Shown here piece after piece: positions 36,180 to 44,763 of a DNA stretch of 64,000 nucleotides. The translations under genes were made by a program, and so were the position numbers. The stretch is from positions 1 to 64,000 of the forward strand of contig CALVMD010000002.1 in the NCBI GenBank assembly GCA_944342025.1, given 5' to 3'. Within the stretch, counting starts at the first letter, position 1, and every line of letters starts with the position of its first letter. The stretch comes from an uncultured Clostridia bacterium. GTDB lineage: Bacteria; Bacillota; Clostridia; Christensenellales; Borkfalkiaceae. The notes under the pieces are model-generated. The model was not told the origin of the DNA. It was given only the letters and a program-made list of their open reading frames with translations, and ran no database searches.

Positions 36180-37250
36180 ATGAAAAAGAAACTTACGGCG
36201 GCCGCTTTGCTGCTGACGGGCGTTTTTGCCTTTGCGGCCTGTTCCTCGCGCGTTCCCGTAACGCTGACGCGCAACTGGAACGTAAACACGACGGCGGCAT
36301 ACGATAATACTTTTTATGAACGGCTCGTATACGACGTGCGCTACACCGAGCCCGAAGCGAGCCTCAACGGCCTGCATTACGAAAACGTGGAGGGATCTTA
36401 CACCGTGACGACGGAGGCGGACGACTACTACCGCGCGTCGGACAACCTGACCGTCAACCAGGCCTACCGCATGGAGACCGTACTCACCTTCAGCGCGGAC
36501 ATCGTCAACAGCGACGGCGAAACCGTCTATTCGTTCGGAGGCGACTCGGGCGTACCCGCAGATTCCGTGGTCACGACCGTATATTTTCGCGATATCGGCG
36601 ATGAAATGCGCCCCTTGGAAAGCCGCGTAGAGACATATTCGCATACGCCCATGCAGAACGGCAACATCGCCGTATACAAATACACGGCGACGGTGGAATA
36701 CTCTTCCAACGCAGGCAGCGCGGACATCGAAACGGTCGATCTTTCCGAAGAGATCACCGAAATTGCCGAGGACGAAGACCGCGCGTATGTCGGCACCTTC
36801 ACCGACGGAGCATATTCTCTCTCTTCCCTGACCGAAGATTATTCCTGTTTTGACAACGCGCAGCTGCTGTTCACGGTGCGCGGACTGGATTTTTCGGAAG
36901 GCGATTCGCATACGGTAACAGCGGTCAGCGGTTCGGGCGGCGCGATGCACCTGACCTTGTCCTGCACAGAGACCGTGAGCTCGAACTATTCTTTCACGCT
37001 GGACGGCGCGCCGATCGCAGAAGACGAAGAAGGCGCCCCCGTTTCGACCAACGTCGTGACGTTTTCCTTGCGGAGCGGCACGCAGACGCTCGGCGTAACG
37101 CATACCGTACGATACGCGGCAAAGAGCTCGACCGCCTCGCAAAACACTTACCGCAACCTGCCCATGCGTATCGAAACGCCCATGTCCTATTCGATGGGTA
37201 CCCTGCTGTACGTATTGCAGAGCGCCGAACACACCGCACTTGCGGAATAA
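36180..37250 (+). CDS. predicted lipoprotein of unknown function
   Basis: 356 aa. Signal peptide with lipobox FAAC (Cys about 21), so it should be lipid-anchored on the outside of the membrane. The mature part is rich in Thr, Ser, Glu and Asp with repeated beta-type strands and no recognised catalytic motif. Monocistronic: operator-bearing promoter upstream, GGAG about 10 bases before the ATG, strong terminator downstream. The family was not recognised. The palindromic promoter suggests tight regulation. Confidence 0.85.
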   Translation: MKKKLTAAALLLTGVFAFAACSSRVPVTLTRNWNVNTTAAYDNTFYERLVYDVRYTEPEASLNGLHYENVEGSYTVTTEADDYYRASDNLTVNQAYRMETVLTFSADIVNSDGETVYSFGGDSGVPADSVVTTVYFRDIGDEMRPLESRVETYSHTPMQNGNIAVYKYTATVEYSSNAGSADIETVDLSEEITEIAEDEDRAYVGTFTDGAYSLSSLTEDYSCFDNAQLLFTVRGLDFSEGDSHTVTAVSGSGGAMHLTLSCTETVSSNYSFTLDGAPIAEDEEGAPVSTNVVTFSLRSGTQTLGVTHTVRYAAKSSTASQNTYRNLPMRIETPMSYSMGTLLYVLQSAEHTALAE

Positions 37251-37269
37251 AAAGCTTTCAAAAATCTTT

Positions 37270-37301
37270 GCCGCCGTTTGTTCTCAACGGCGGCTTTTTT
37301 T
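37270..37301 (+). terminator. lipoprotein gene terminator
   Basis: 8-bp arms GCCGCCGT/ACGGCGGC, 9-base loop, seven T. Confidence 0.88.
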
Positions 37302-37346
37302 CGTACAAAGGAGCGCTGTCCCGCGCCGCGCCCGCCCGAAGCGTGC

Positions 37347-37381
37347 AAAAGCGCTCCGCACTTTCCGTGCGGAGCGCTTTT
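37347..37381. terminator. terminator of the M18 aminopeptidase gene (bidirectional form)
   Basis: AAAAGCGCTCCGCAC paired perfectly with GTGCGGAGCGCTTTT over a 5-base loop, just past the aminopeptidase stop on the minus strand. Confidence 0.8.
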
Positions 37382-37392
37382 CGATCTTCCGA

Positions 37393-38793
37393 TCATTTCA
37401 TGAAAGCGAGAAACGCCTTATAATTGCTGTACAGGTCCGCCTTGGAGATCAGCTCCCAAGGCGCATGCATGGAAATGACGGGGACGCCGAGATCGACCGT
37501 GTCGATATTCAGCTTTGCCAAATACATGGCGACCGTGCCGCCGCCGCCCGCGTCCACTTTGCCGAGTTCCGCCGTCTGCCAGACGACCCCCTCTCTTGCA
37601 AACATCTGCCGCACTTCGCCCACAAATTCGGCACTGGCATCATTGGAGCCGCTCTTGCCGCGCGAACCCGTAAATTTGCACATGCAGGTGCCGCAGGAAA
37701 GCATGGCCGAGTTCATGCGCTCGTATACGCCCGCAAAATTCGGATCGTACGCCGCCGTCACGTCGGACGAAAGGCATTTGGACGCATAGCGCACCTTGCG
37801 GAAAGAAGCGCCGAGACAGGAGCAGATCTCTTCCATCAGATCTTCGTAGATCTTGCACTGCATGCCCGTCGTGCCTTCGCTGCCGATCTCCTCTTTATCG
37901 ACGAGCATGGCAAGGACGGTATGTTCGCTCTCGCCGTTCAAAACGGCCGTCAGTGCGGGATAGGCGCAAACCCTGTCGTCGTGGCCGTACGCGCCGATCA
38001 GAGCGCGGTCAAAGCCGACGTCGCGCGCGGAAAACGCGGGAACGGCGGAAATCTCCGCCGAAAGGAAATCCTCTTCGCACATGCCGTATTTCTCGTTCAG
38101 AATCTTCAGGACGGTCAGTTTGAGTTTGTTTTTCACCTCGTCGTCGGGATACGGCAGTCCGCCGACGACTACGTTGAGCTGTTCGCCCTCGATGATCTTG
38201 CCGGCCTTGCCCGCCATCTGCTCCGCGCCGAGATGAGGAAGGAGATCGTCGATATAAAAGACGGGGTCTCGGGGATCTTCGCCCACCCTGATCTCCGCTT
38301 TGCTGCCGTCTTTGAGCACGACCGCGCCGTGCAGGGCGAGCGGGATCGCCGTCCACTGATATTTTTTGATGCCGCCGTAATAATGCGTTTTCAAAAAGCA
38401 CATCCCCGCCTCTTCATACAGAGGGTTCTGCTTGACGTCGATGCGGGGCGCATCGATGTGCGACGCGATGATGCGCATGCCGTCCGTTTCGAGATCTTTG
38501 GTCCCGACGCGGAAAACGACGACGCTTTTCCCGCGGTTGACAAAGTATTTTTTATCGCCCGCAGCGAGCGGATCGCCGAAACGGAACTCGGTAAATCCGT
38601 GTTCTTTTGCCATTCTCACGGCCTCCGCGCACGCCTCGCGCTCGGTTTTCGCCGCGTCGAGAAACGCCTTATACCCTTCGGCATACCCGAACATCTCTTT
38701 GCGCTCCTCTTCGGAAGCGGTTTCAAAATAATTCTTCTTTTCGTAAGCAAGCTCGTCGTAGCGCGCCTGCCCTTTGCTCTTCTTGTCAGACAT
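37393..38793 (-). CDS. M18 family aminopeptidase
   Basis: Cytosolic zinc aminopeptidase with probable preference for acidic or neutral N-terminal residues, 466 aa. Metal-site blocks visible: IIASHIDAPRIDVK (His/Asp) near 106, DKEEIGSEGTTGM (Glu pair) near 300, and a C-terminal GVPVISMHAPWELISK (His) near 440. No signal peptide. Start chosen at the ATG 38793 after a purine-rich GGAGAGAAGAG; a long upstream in-frame extension has no family similarity. Monocistronic, likely housekeeping peptide recycling. Confidence 0.92.
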   Translation of the reverse strand: MSDKKSKGQARYDELAYEKKNYFETASEEERKEMFGYAEGYKAFLDAAKTEREACAEAVRMAKEHGFTEFRFGDPLAAGDKKYFVNRGKSVVVFRVGTKDLETDGMRIIASHIDAPRIDVKQNPLYEEAGMCFLKTHYYGGIKKYQWTAIPLALHGAVVLKDGSKAEIRVGEDPRDPVFYIDDLLPHLGAEQMAGKAGKIIEGEQLNVVVGGLPYPDDEVKNKLKLTVLKILNEKYGMCEEDFLSAEISAVPAFSARDVGFDRALIGAYGHDDRVCAYPALTAVLNGESEHTVLAMLVDKEEIGSEGTTGMQCKIYEDLMEEICSCLGASFRKVRYASKCLSSDVTAAYDPNFAGVYERMNSAMLSCGTCMCKFTGSRGKSGSNDASAEFVGEVRQMFAREGVVWQTAELGKVDAGGGGTVAMYLAKLNIDTVDLGVPVISMHAPWELISKADLYSNYKAFLAFMK

Positions 38794-39124
38794 AGAACTC
38801 TTCTCTCCGGTAAAAATTTGTCGGGGCGCACACGGAAATCCCCGCAAACGCCTTATCCAGTCTATCATATTCCGCGGAAAAAAGCAAACGCTTGCGAACG
38901 TCCCGACAATAAGAGAAACGCGGTAAATCCGTCCGGCGCAAAATCTTCTCTGCCTGTCAGAAAAAAATGCGGCAAGGCGCAAACCTCGAGCCCTGCCGCA
39001 TCGATATTCATAATATCCGCCCCGCTGATCTGCCGGCATCCGCTTCAACGATATGCCGCGCGCTGCGGTTACAAAATGATCCGCACGGCACACGCAAAAC
39101 CGGACAATGTCCACAAATCACCGT
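38794..39124. other. 331-base intergenic region
   Basis: Contains the upstream region of the aminopeptidase gene near 38870 (poor -35, possible TAGACT -10). It also holds the terminator at 38961-39000 and the trailing 3' region of the GT2 gene. No coding frame with a ribosome-binding site was seen. Confidence 0.5.
38961..39000 (-). terminator. terminator downstream of the GT2 gene
   Basis: TGCGGCA..GGC paired with GCC..TGCCGCA (38968-39000), followed on the minus strand by seven T. Confidence 0.8.
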
Positions 39125-40552
39125 TCAGCGTTTTTGCGTACGCAGCTGCTTTATGTTTTTCCTCTCCTGCCGTACGGCGGTGCGCCCTCCGTTTCGCACG
39201 GCGGAAAGATCTTTCATTTCCTCGATCCGCGCGTCCACCGTATGCGGAACTTTTTTCCATGCGATCTTTTTAAACAGCGCAATAAAAGAGAGAGGCAAAA
39301 ACGCCGCCATAAAAATCGGAAAGGTAAAGCAATAAAAGATTTGCCTCCCGAGCGGCAACGGGATCGTGCGATGCTTACGTATCACGACGACCGCCGCATT
39401 GAAAACCGCGATCAGATACAGGACAAGAAACGCGATCCCCGCCGACGGCAGCGCCGATCCCAAGAACCACTGCGACAATCTGCCGCCGCCTATCCCATAA
39501 ACATCTATCGCCTGCAGCGCAATGCTTGCGATCGTCCATAAAAAAGTAAAAATCGGCAGCGGGCAAATATGGACGAACATCTCGAATTTAATGGGGCTGA
39601 ACCCCGCCCGCAAAGTTTTTTTCAAATTTTTTACGCCGTACTTTGCATAGCACTCGTGCATCCCGCGGCACCAGCGCAGCCGCTGGCGGCAAGACGCTTT
39701 CATCGTTTCGGGTTGTTCGTCGTAAAAGACGGCGTTTTCGTTATATCCTATCTTTATTTTTTTCTGCGCACAGTCGACGGAAAATTCAATATCTTCCGTC
39801 ATGGTATGATACGGCCAACCGCCCAACTCTCTGATCAGCCGCATCGAAACATAAAAGCCCGTGCCCGATACATACGTCCCGAGGCCTAAAGCGGCTCTTG
39901 AATGATGGATCAGCGCACTTTCACGATAAAACATATAGGACGATCCGGCGGCCACCCAATTCGCCCGTACGTTTTTAGACGCCCTGTATGAAGCCGCAAC
40001 GGCAAAGCCTTTATCGAACAATTTATTCATTTCCGCCGTATACTCGGCGTCTAAAAGATTGTCCGCATCGAAAATGAATACCGCATCGAAACATTCCTCT
40101 CCGTAATCTCGCATGATCCGCTTCAACGCATAATCCAGTGCATAGCTTTTTCCCTTTTGCTCGGACGCCCTTTCGAAAACGACGGCGCCCCTCTCGCGCG
40201 CGATCCGTGCCGTTTCGTCTGTGCAATTATCGGCACAGACGAATATCCGCATGAGCTCTTGAGGATAATTTTGTGTTTTTATGCTGTCGATCAGATTCCC
40301 GATAACGCTTTCTTCGTCGTGCGCACAGATCAGATAAGCAAATTTATGCTGAACGGCAGCGGCGGCATATTTTTTTACTTTCGTAAACAACCCGCATACC
40401 GCATAAAAATTCTGATGAAAGTAAGCAATGAACGCAATGCAGGAGACGACTGCGTTCAAAACGAGCAGGGTTTTTAAAAAAGCATCCGCCCCGACGGGAA
40501 AACCGCCGAACAGAACCCTTAAAACTGCCGTAAGCAACCTGTTGCCGAGCAT
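39125..40552 (-). CDS. membrane-bound processive family 2 glycosyltransferase
   Basis: 475 aa. N-terminal membrane helices, a cytoplasmic GT-A domain with FIFDADNLLDAEY (DxD) near 157, TEDIEF near 245, and QRLRWCRG (Q/RxxRW) near 282. C-terminal membrane helices and a basic tail follow. The layout fits hyaluronan/chitin synthase-like or ceramide-glucosyltransferase-like enzymes, which make and export a glycan or glycolipid. GAGGAAGAG before the ATG and an extended -10 (TGCTATACT) upstream. The area is visibly more AT-rich than the core genes. Substrate unknown. Confidence 0.85.
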   Translation of the reverse strand: MLGNRLLTAVLRVLFGGFPVGADAFLKTLLVLNAVVSCIAFIAYFHQNFYAVCGLFTKVKKYAAAAVQHKFAYLICAHDEESVIGNLIDSIKTQNYPQELMRIFVCADNCTDETARIARERGAVVFERASEQKGKSYALDYALKRIMRDYGEECFDAVFIFDADNLLDAEYTAEMNKLFDKGFAVAASYRASKNVRANWVAAGSSYMFYRESALIHHSRAALGLGTYVSGTGFYVSMRLIRELGGWPYHTMTEDIEFSVDCAQKKIKIGYNENAVFYDEQPETMKASCRQRLRWCRGMHECYAKYGVKNLKKTLRAGFSPIKFEMFVHICPLPIFTFLWTIASIALQAIDVYGIGGGRLSQWFLGSALPSAGIAFLVLYLIAVFNAAVVVIRKHRTIPLPLGRQIFYCFTFPIFMAAFLPLSFIALFKKIAWKKVPHTVDARIEEMKDLSAVRNGGRTAVRQERKNIKQLRTQKR

Positions 40553-40641
40553 ATTGACTCTTCCTCTTTTGCCGATTTCGGTTTCAGTATAGCACGGCAG
40601 TTTTAACTGAACATTAAATAAATGTTAAGCAAATTTAAACT

Positions 40642-41300
40642 TTAACGCCGCCTGAACGGAAAAACCGAATGATCTCTGTCCTTCAGCGGAAGGCGGTCTC
40701 TGATGCTCGTCGCCATATCCTCCGGCTGCATCTCGCACCTGTGTCCGGCATCTTCGTCCAAATAATCATAACCGAACAGAATGAGATCCTTTTCCTGCGA
40801 TATGATCTGCGCGGCGGCCTCGCCTATAAAGTTGCGTTCGTCCTGTACACCCTCGAAAAGCCCATTGCAAGGGGAATAAAGAAAAAAAGCCACGATATAT
40901 CTTTTCGAAAGCAGAAAAACATGGCCGTCGCGAAAGCCATTGCCGCCGCGGTATGCCCCGACGGGAAAGAATATCCGCCCGCAGACAACCTGTCTGCCTC
41001 TGCCCAATATGCATAAAAAACCGACGTTTCGTCGGTAAACGGCCGAGCGCGGCCGACTATGTTTTTCAGCAAAACCTCGGTAAGCAAAACGCTTGCCGCC
41101 AATGCGATCAAAGCCGCGCAGCCCGCTTTTCGCGTTCCTCTGAAAGCGAGCATGGCGAGCGAAACCGCGATAAAAATTGCGCCGCCGTTCGCCGCAACGA
41201 TCAGCGTACGAAGGACGGGCGTCAAAACGCTGCCGCATTTGACTTTTAACGCATGCGCCAATGTCGCGAACCAAACATCGATTTGAAAAACCCGGATCAT
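40642..41300 (-). pseudogene. broken PAP2 phosphatase with an out-of-frame tail
   Basis: The reading frame from the ATG at 41300 encodes 158 aa of a PAP2 phosphatase. LKNIVGRARPF (K-x6-RP) lies near 102 and FPSGHTAAAM near 133. It then ends at 40824 right after FSRVYRTNATL, without the GVH...D of motif 3. A different frame stays open from about 40845 to 40642 and reads as plausible protein (FIGEAAAQIISQEKDLILFG ... HSVFPFRRR). This looks like a deletion or frameshift joining the PAP2 N-terminus to foreign or scrambled sequence. The catalytic His of motif 3 is missing, so activity is unlikely. GGGAAGG precedes the ATG. Confidence 0.6.
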
Positions 41301-41313
41301 TTTCCCTTCCCGA

Positions 41314-41345
41314 AATTAAAAGTTCGGCTACATTGTAGCCGAACT
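41314..41345 (-). terminator. terminator after the response regulator gene
   Basis: 11-bp perfect arms AGTTCGGCTAC/GTAGCCGAACT (41321-41331/41335-41345), then TTTAATT on the minus strand. It separates the regulator pair from the PAP2 remnant. Confidence 0.75.
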
Positions 41346-41406
41346 GTTTAAACGGAAAGTAAATCTTCCTTTAATTGCATTTAAATTTTCACGGCAGACT
41401 ATCCTT

Positions 41407-42093
41407 TCAAACAAAACGATACCCCGCCCCGCGCACAGTCGTGATGTGCTTCGGAACGGACGGATCGTCTTCAAGTTTTTCGCGCAGTCTGTTGATATGT
41501 ACGGCGACGGTAGAGTTGTCCCCCAAAGCCTCCATGCCCCAGATCTTGACATACAGGTCTTCCCTGCTGAACAATATGCCCCGGTTTGTCATAAAGAAAA
41601 CGAGAAGCTCATATTCCTTGTTTTTGAGCTCTATTTCGCTTCCCCTTTTGTAAACTCTGTGCGCGGCCGTATTCACGGTTATATCCCCCGCCGTCAATAC
41701 GGCGGTTTCCTTTTCTCCGTTTTCGCTCAACCGTCTGAATTGCGCAATATGCGCCTTCACCCTGGCAACGAGTACAGACGGAGAAAACGGCTTTTCGATA
41801 TAATCGTCCGCGCCCAGGCCGAGCCCTCGGATCTTATCCAAATCGGTAATTTTCGCCGTTACCATGAGAATGGGGACTTTCGTTTTATCGCGGATCCTGC
41901 GGCATATCTCCAATCCGTCTATGCCGGGAAGCATCAGATCGAGCAGGATCAGATCGTATTTTCCGTTCGTTGCCGCAAAGAGTCCGCCGTTCCCGTCGCT
42001 CTGTATATCCACCGAATATCCGCTGAGTGCCAGATAATCCTTTTCGATTTCGGCAATATCCGCATCGTCCTCAATGATCAAAATTCGTTCCAT
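41407..42093 (-). CDS. OmpR-family response regulator
   Basis: 228 aa. Receiver domain with the phospho-acceptor Asp in LILLDLMLPGIDGLE near residue 54, the conserved TAKITD (Thr/Ser) near 83 and a Lys in EKPFSP near 105. The C-terminal winged-helix DNA-binding domain (about 130-228) ends with TVRGAGYRF. Three bases after it begins the histidine kinase frame upstream, so the two are co-expressed. Likely targets are the nearby envelope genes, but no binding site can be assigned. Confidence 0.93.
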   Translation of the reverse strand: MERILIIEDDADIAEIEKDYLALSGYSVDIQSDGNGGLFAATNGKYDLILLDLMLPGIDGLEICRRIRDKTKVPILMVTAKITDLDKIRGLGLGADDYIEKPFSPSVLVARVKAHIAQFRRLSENGEKETAVLTAGDITVNTAAHRVYKRGSEIELKNKEYELLVFFMTNRGILFSREDLYVKIWGMEALGDNSTVAVHINRLREKLEDDPSVPKHITTVRGAGYRFV

Positions 42094-42096
42094 ATC

Positions 42097-43503
42097 TTAA
42101 AAAACCGCGCGAACGGTCAAACCTCCCTGTTCGTTCTTGCAGGCGGACACTTCTCCGCCGGCAGCCGTAATAATTTTTTTTACGATGGCAAGTCCCAGTC
42201 CGTTGCCGCTTTCCGTCATTGTCCGTGCGCGGTCCGCCCTGTAAAAAGCCTCAAAAAGATGCGGCAGGTCTTCGTCTGAAACGCCCTGCCCGTCGTCCGA
42301 AAAGGCAAGCACCGTTTTGCCATCCGAACAGTGCAGATCGATTCGCAGCCGGCCTTCTGCACCGTTTTTGTATTTGAGCGAGTTGTCGGCAATGTTTACG
42401 AGCAAACGGCTGAAATCCGCCGCAGATACTTTCAGCTTCGGCACCGATTCTCCCAAATAATAAATTTGCAGCCCTTTATTGCGATATTCTTCGCCGTTTG
42501 CCGCGATAAAATTTTTGATCTCCGCATCGGGCAAAACGCTCTCGTTTACGTTTGAAAGTTCATATTCGCTCTTTGTCAATACGATCATTTTCGTCACGAG
42601 CGCATTGATCTCGTCGCACTTTCTCCGTATCACTTTCAAATAACGCTGCCGCTTCTCCTGCGTATCCGCCACGCCGTCGCACAGTCCTTCGACATAGCCG
42701 ATGATCGAAGTAAGCGGAGATTTTATATCATGCGTGATGCCGACGATCAGCATTTGACGGCTGTTTTCCTCATCCTTCAGCATTTCGACGGAATTTTTGA
42801 GCTTTTCGGTCATCGTGTTGAACTCATCGATCGCGGGTCTGAATTCGTCGTTTTCGTCATATTCGATGCGGTAACCGAGATTGCCCGACGCGACTTCCCG
42901 CGCACCCGCAAGCAATTTATCCAGCGGCTGTTCGATTTTGTGAAAAACGAAGCGAGAAAGCAGCCTGTTTGCAAAGATGATACAGATGATCACGAGGATA
43001 AGAAGGCCGAAGACCATAACGGCCAACACAGTTTCCAATGCCTGTTCGGGCATCGCAGAATAATTGCAAAAAATGGCGATCTCCAATGTCCTGCCGTCCA
43101 GCAAAAGTTCAGCCGTGTATAACTGCCGTACTCCGTTTGACACGAAAACGCCCTTTTCGCCCTCACTCATCGCCAGCAGTTCTTCATCCGACGCGTTATA
43201 ATTTCCCGTTTCATATACGGTATTTCCGTTTTCCGAAATTACGATGCGAAGATCGGATTGCCCAGCCGAATCCACGAGAGCATTCAAACTGTCCGACGGC
43301 GAATCGCTGCCGAGACTCTCTTCTATCAGACCGACAATCTCGTCTTTATGATCATAAAAGCGCTCTTCGCCGAAACGAAAATCGTCGCTGTTCAGCATCG
43401 AAAAAAGAATGACGAGAAACACGATCCCCGCCGCAAGCACTACCGCAACGGGGATAAGGAGCATGAGCAAATTAGAAACGGCAAGCCGTCTTTTGATATT
43501 CAT
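42097..43503 (-). CDS. membrane sensor histidine kinase
   Basis: About 468 aa. TM1 near residue 15, an extracytoplasmic sensor of about 130 residues, TM2 near 165-190 (LAVMVFGLLILVIICIIFA), HAMP, HisKA with the phospho-His in GITHDIKSPLTSIIGY near 257, and HATPase_c with NIADNSLKYK, DDGQGVSDEDLPHLF and GNGLGLAI boxes. The start is uncertain between the ATGs at 43503 and 43509; GGGGTGG lies upstream. It phosphorylates the adjacent OmpR-type regulator. The extracellular sensor is not a recognised domain; the stimulus is unknown. Confidence 0.92.
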   Translation of the reverse strand: MNIKRRLAVSNLLMLLIPVAVVLAAGIVFLVILFSMLNSDDFRFGEERFYDHKDEIVGLIEESLGSDSPSDSLNALVDSAGQSDLRIVISENGNTVYETGNYNASDEELLAMSEGEKGVFVSNGVRQLYTAELLLDGRTLEIAIFCNYSAMPEQALETVLAVMVFGLLILVIICIIFANRLLSRFVFHKIEQPLDKLLAGAREVASGNLGYRIEYDENDEFRPAIDEFNTMTEKLKNSVEMLKDEENSRQMLIVGITHDIKSPLTSIIGYVEGLCDGVADTQEKRQRYLKVIRRKCDEINALVTKMIVLTKSEYELSNVNESVLPDAEIKNFIAANGEEYRNKGLQIYYLGESVPKLKVSAADFSRLLVNIADNSLKYKNGAEGRLRIDLHCSDGKTVLAFSDDGQGVSDEDLPHLFEAFYRADRARTMTESGNGLGLAIVKKIITAAGGEVSACKNEQGGLTVRAVF

Positions 43504-43611
43504 CTTCATAAGCCACCCCGCTATCATTATACACGAAAAAAAAGACAATCTCTATAAACTTACGATAAATTTTTTACATTTTCCTTTTTTTTCCATGCCT
43601 GCATTCGTATT

Positions 43612-43818
43612 TTACGAAAAAACAGGAGACGGCGATGTCTGCCGCAGACAATAAAACGCCGAGAAAGGCGCACCCCGGACAATAGAGCATGTCCGTGAAC
43701 GGTCAACATTCATTCTTTCTGCATTGAAAAACATAATCACGACCGAACCGAGATCTCTTTCTCCCCCCGAATTGACCGATACTGTTTCTTCCGGCTGTTT
43801 TCGCCTTCTTTGTTCCAT
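43612..43818 (-). CDS. 68-aa protein of unknown function with a strong promoter
   Basis: Basic N-terminus (MEQRRRKQPEET), no clear membrane helix, C-terminal part with SIVRGAPFSAFYCLRQ. No family recognised. What makes it credible is the control region: TTGACA, 16 bases, TATAAT, then GGAGG 7 bases before the ATG. The gene is upstream of the histidine kinase and in the same direction. It could be a short regulator, a toxin-like or host-interacting peptide, or the decayed start of a longer gene, since other frames at its 3' end also stay open. Confidence 0.5.
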   Translation of the reverse strand: MEQRRRKQPEETVSVNSGGERDLGSVVIMFFNAERMNVDRSRTCSIVRGAPFSAFYCLRQTSPSPVFS

Positions 43819-43846
43819 ATCGTTTTCCTCCGCAATGAACGGGCAA

Positions 43847-43874
43847 ATTATAATGCACGCACTTAAACTGTCAA
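43847..43874 (-). promoter_or_regulatory. near-consensus promoter of the 68-aa gene
   Basis: On the minus strand TTGACA (43869-43874), 16 bases, TATAAT (43847-43852). Confidence 0.75.
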
Positions 43875-43941
43875 GGCGATAAAGTTTAACGGACAATCAA
43901 ATTTAATTAAACAACATTTTATCGGGTTTGCTCCGCAAAAC

Positions 43942-43972
43942 AACAAAAAAAGAGCGCATTCCTGCGCTCTTT
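43942..43972 (-). terminator. terminator of the DtxR-family gene
   Basis: AAAGAGCGC/GCGCTCTTT arms over 6 bases, followed on the minus strand by TTTTTTTG. Confidence 0.85.
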
Positions 43973-43980
43973 TTATCCGT

Positions 43981-44355
43981 TTATTGTTCAATAAATTTTT
44001 TGAACACCGTCATCATGTCATCGGACACGACATGCTCGATGCGGCAGGCATTCTCTTCGGCAAGTTCGGGATTTGCCCCGATTTTGTTGAGAGCCGCTGT
44101 CAGAATCTTATGCCTTTCATAGATCCCTTCCGCTTTTTTTCTGCCTGAATCCGTGAATTCTATATCGCCCGTAGCGGCATCGATCGCGATATACCCTTTC
44201 TTTTTTAGAAGATTTACGCCGCGCGAAACGCTGGATTTTACATAGCCGAGCTCATCGCATACGTCCACCGCGCGCACACTTGCCTTTTTGCAATGAAGCA
44301 AAAGGATCGTTTCAAGATACATTTCTTCCGATTCCCGTATTCTTTTAACGGCCAT
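43981..44355 (-). CDS. DtxR/MntR-family metal-dependent repressor
   Basis: 124 aa. N-terminal winged helix-turn-helix (SVRAVDVCDELGYVKSSVSRGVNLL, about 26-50) and a dimerisation/metal-binding domain (YERHKILTAALNKIG with Glu/His ligands near 79-82; ENACRIEHVVSDDM near 101-114). There is no C-terminal SH3-like domain, as in MntR. It should repress metal-uptake genes when Fe2+ or Mn2+ is bound; no such transporter is in the window. Own promoter and terminator. GAGGAAAGG precedes the ATG. Confidence 0.9.
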   Translation of the reverse strand: MAVKRIRESEEMYLETILLLHCKKASVRAVDVCDELGYVKSSVSRGVNLLKKKGYIAIDAATGDIEFTDSGRKKAEGIYERHKILTAALNKIGANPELAEENACRIEHVVSDDMMTVFKKFIEQ

Positions 44356-44385
44356 ATGCGGTTCCTTTCCTCACATTTTTTATCC

Positions 44386-44414
44386 ATTATAACCGATTCA
44401 ACGGAAAAAGTAAA
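44386..44414 (-). promoter_or_regulatory. promoter of the DtxR-family gene
   Basis: On the minus strand TTTACT (44409-44414), 17 bases, TATAAT (44386-44391). Confidence 0.65.
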
Positions 44415-44483
44415 GAAAATCTTTTGCGGCACAAAAGCATATTACGATCATTACATTCTGCGAACACTATCTGTCGTTTTTCA

Positions 44484-44570
44484 CATATCCAAGCAAACCA
44501 GGCGAGTCAAAAAATGCCTGTTCTTGCATTGCAAAGCCGACAATGAAGTCGACTGTCAGATTTGGATATG
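44484..44570. repeat. 87-bp segment bounded by a 9-bp inverted repeat
   Basis: CATATCCAA (44484-44492) and TTGGATATG (44562-44570), with smaller repeats inside (AGGC..GCCT). No coding frame with a start signal. It lies in the 463-base gap 44356-44818, beside the rlmD 3'-end fragment, and may be a remnant of a mobile element end. Confidence 0.35.
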
Positions 44571-44583
44571 AAACCTAAAAAGC

Positions 44584-44618
44584 AAGAAAAAAGGCTGAAA
44601 AGTATCGTTTTCAGCCTT
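44584..44618 (-). terminator. terminator behind the rlmD 3'-end fragment
   Basis: AAGGCTGAAAA paired with TTTTCAGCCTT; on the minus strand it is followed by TTTTTTCTT. It would have ended the original rlmD transcript. Confidence 0.75.
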
Positions 44619-44637
44619 AAAAATTGCAGTTCTTATG

Positions 44638-44697
44638 GATTTTTTCGTTCCAACATCACCAGCGTTTCCACGTGGTGCAAGACTACAAAAGGTCTCA
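44638..44697 (-). pseudogene. orphan 3'-end fragment of an rlmD/rumA-type gene
   Basis: One minus-strand frame reads FVVLHHVETLVMLERKNP then stop. The part HVETLVMLERK is almost the same as the last residues of the intact RlmD encoded at 45766 (HVETLICLERK), but the DNA is clearly diverged. It is followed at once by a strong terminator on the same strand. Only about 12 codons match. The simplest reading is an rlmD 3' end left behind when an element integrated there. Confidence 0.5.
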
Positions 44698-44734
44698 AAA
44701 ACGCCCGTTTTCAAAGGGTGAAACTATAAAAATA

Positions 44735-44763
44735 TTGACAAGCCGTGCGATGTATGTTATAAT
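44735..44763 (+). promoter_or_regulatory. perfect consensus promoter of the island lipoprotein
   Basis: TTGACA (44735-44740), 17 bases, TATAAT (44758-44763): an exact sigma-A consensus. Confidence 0.85.

Noticed and set aside
37393-39114. Aminopeptidase extended N-terminally to 573 aa
   Set aside because: The extra 107 residues are spacer sequence including a terminator; the family starts at the ATG 38793.
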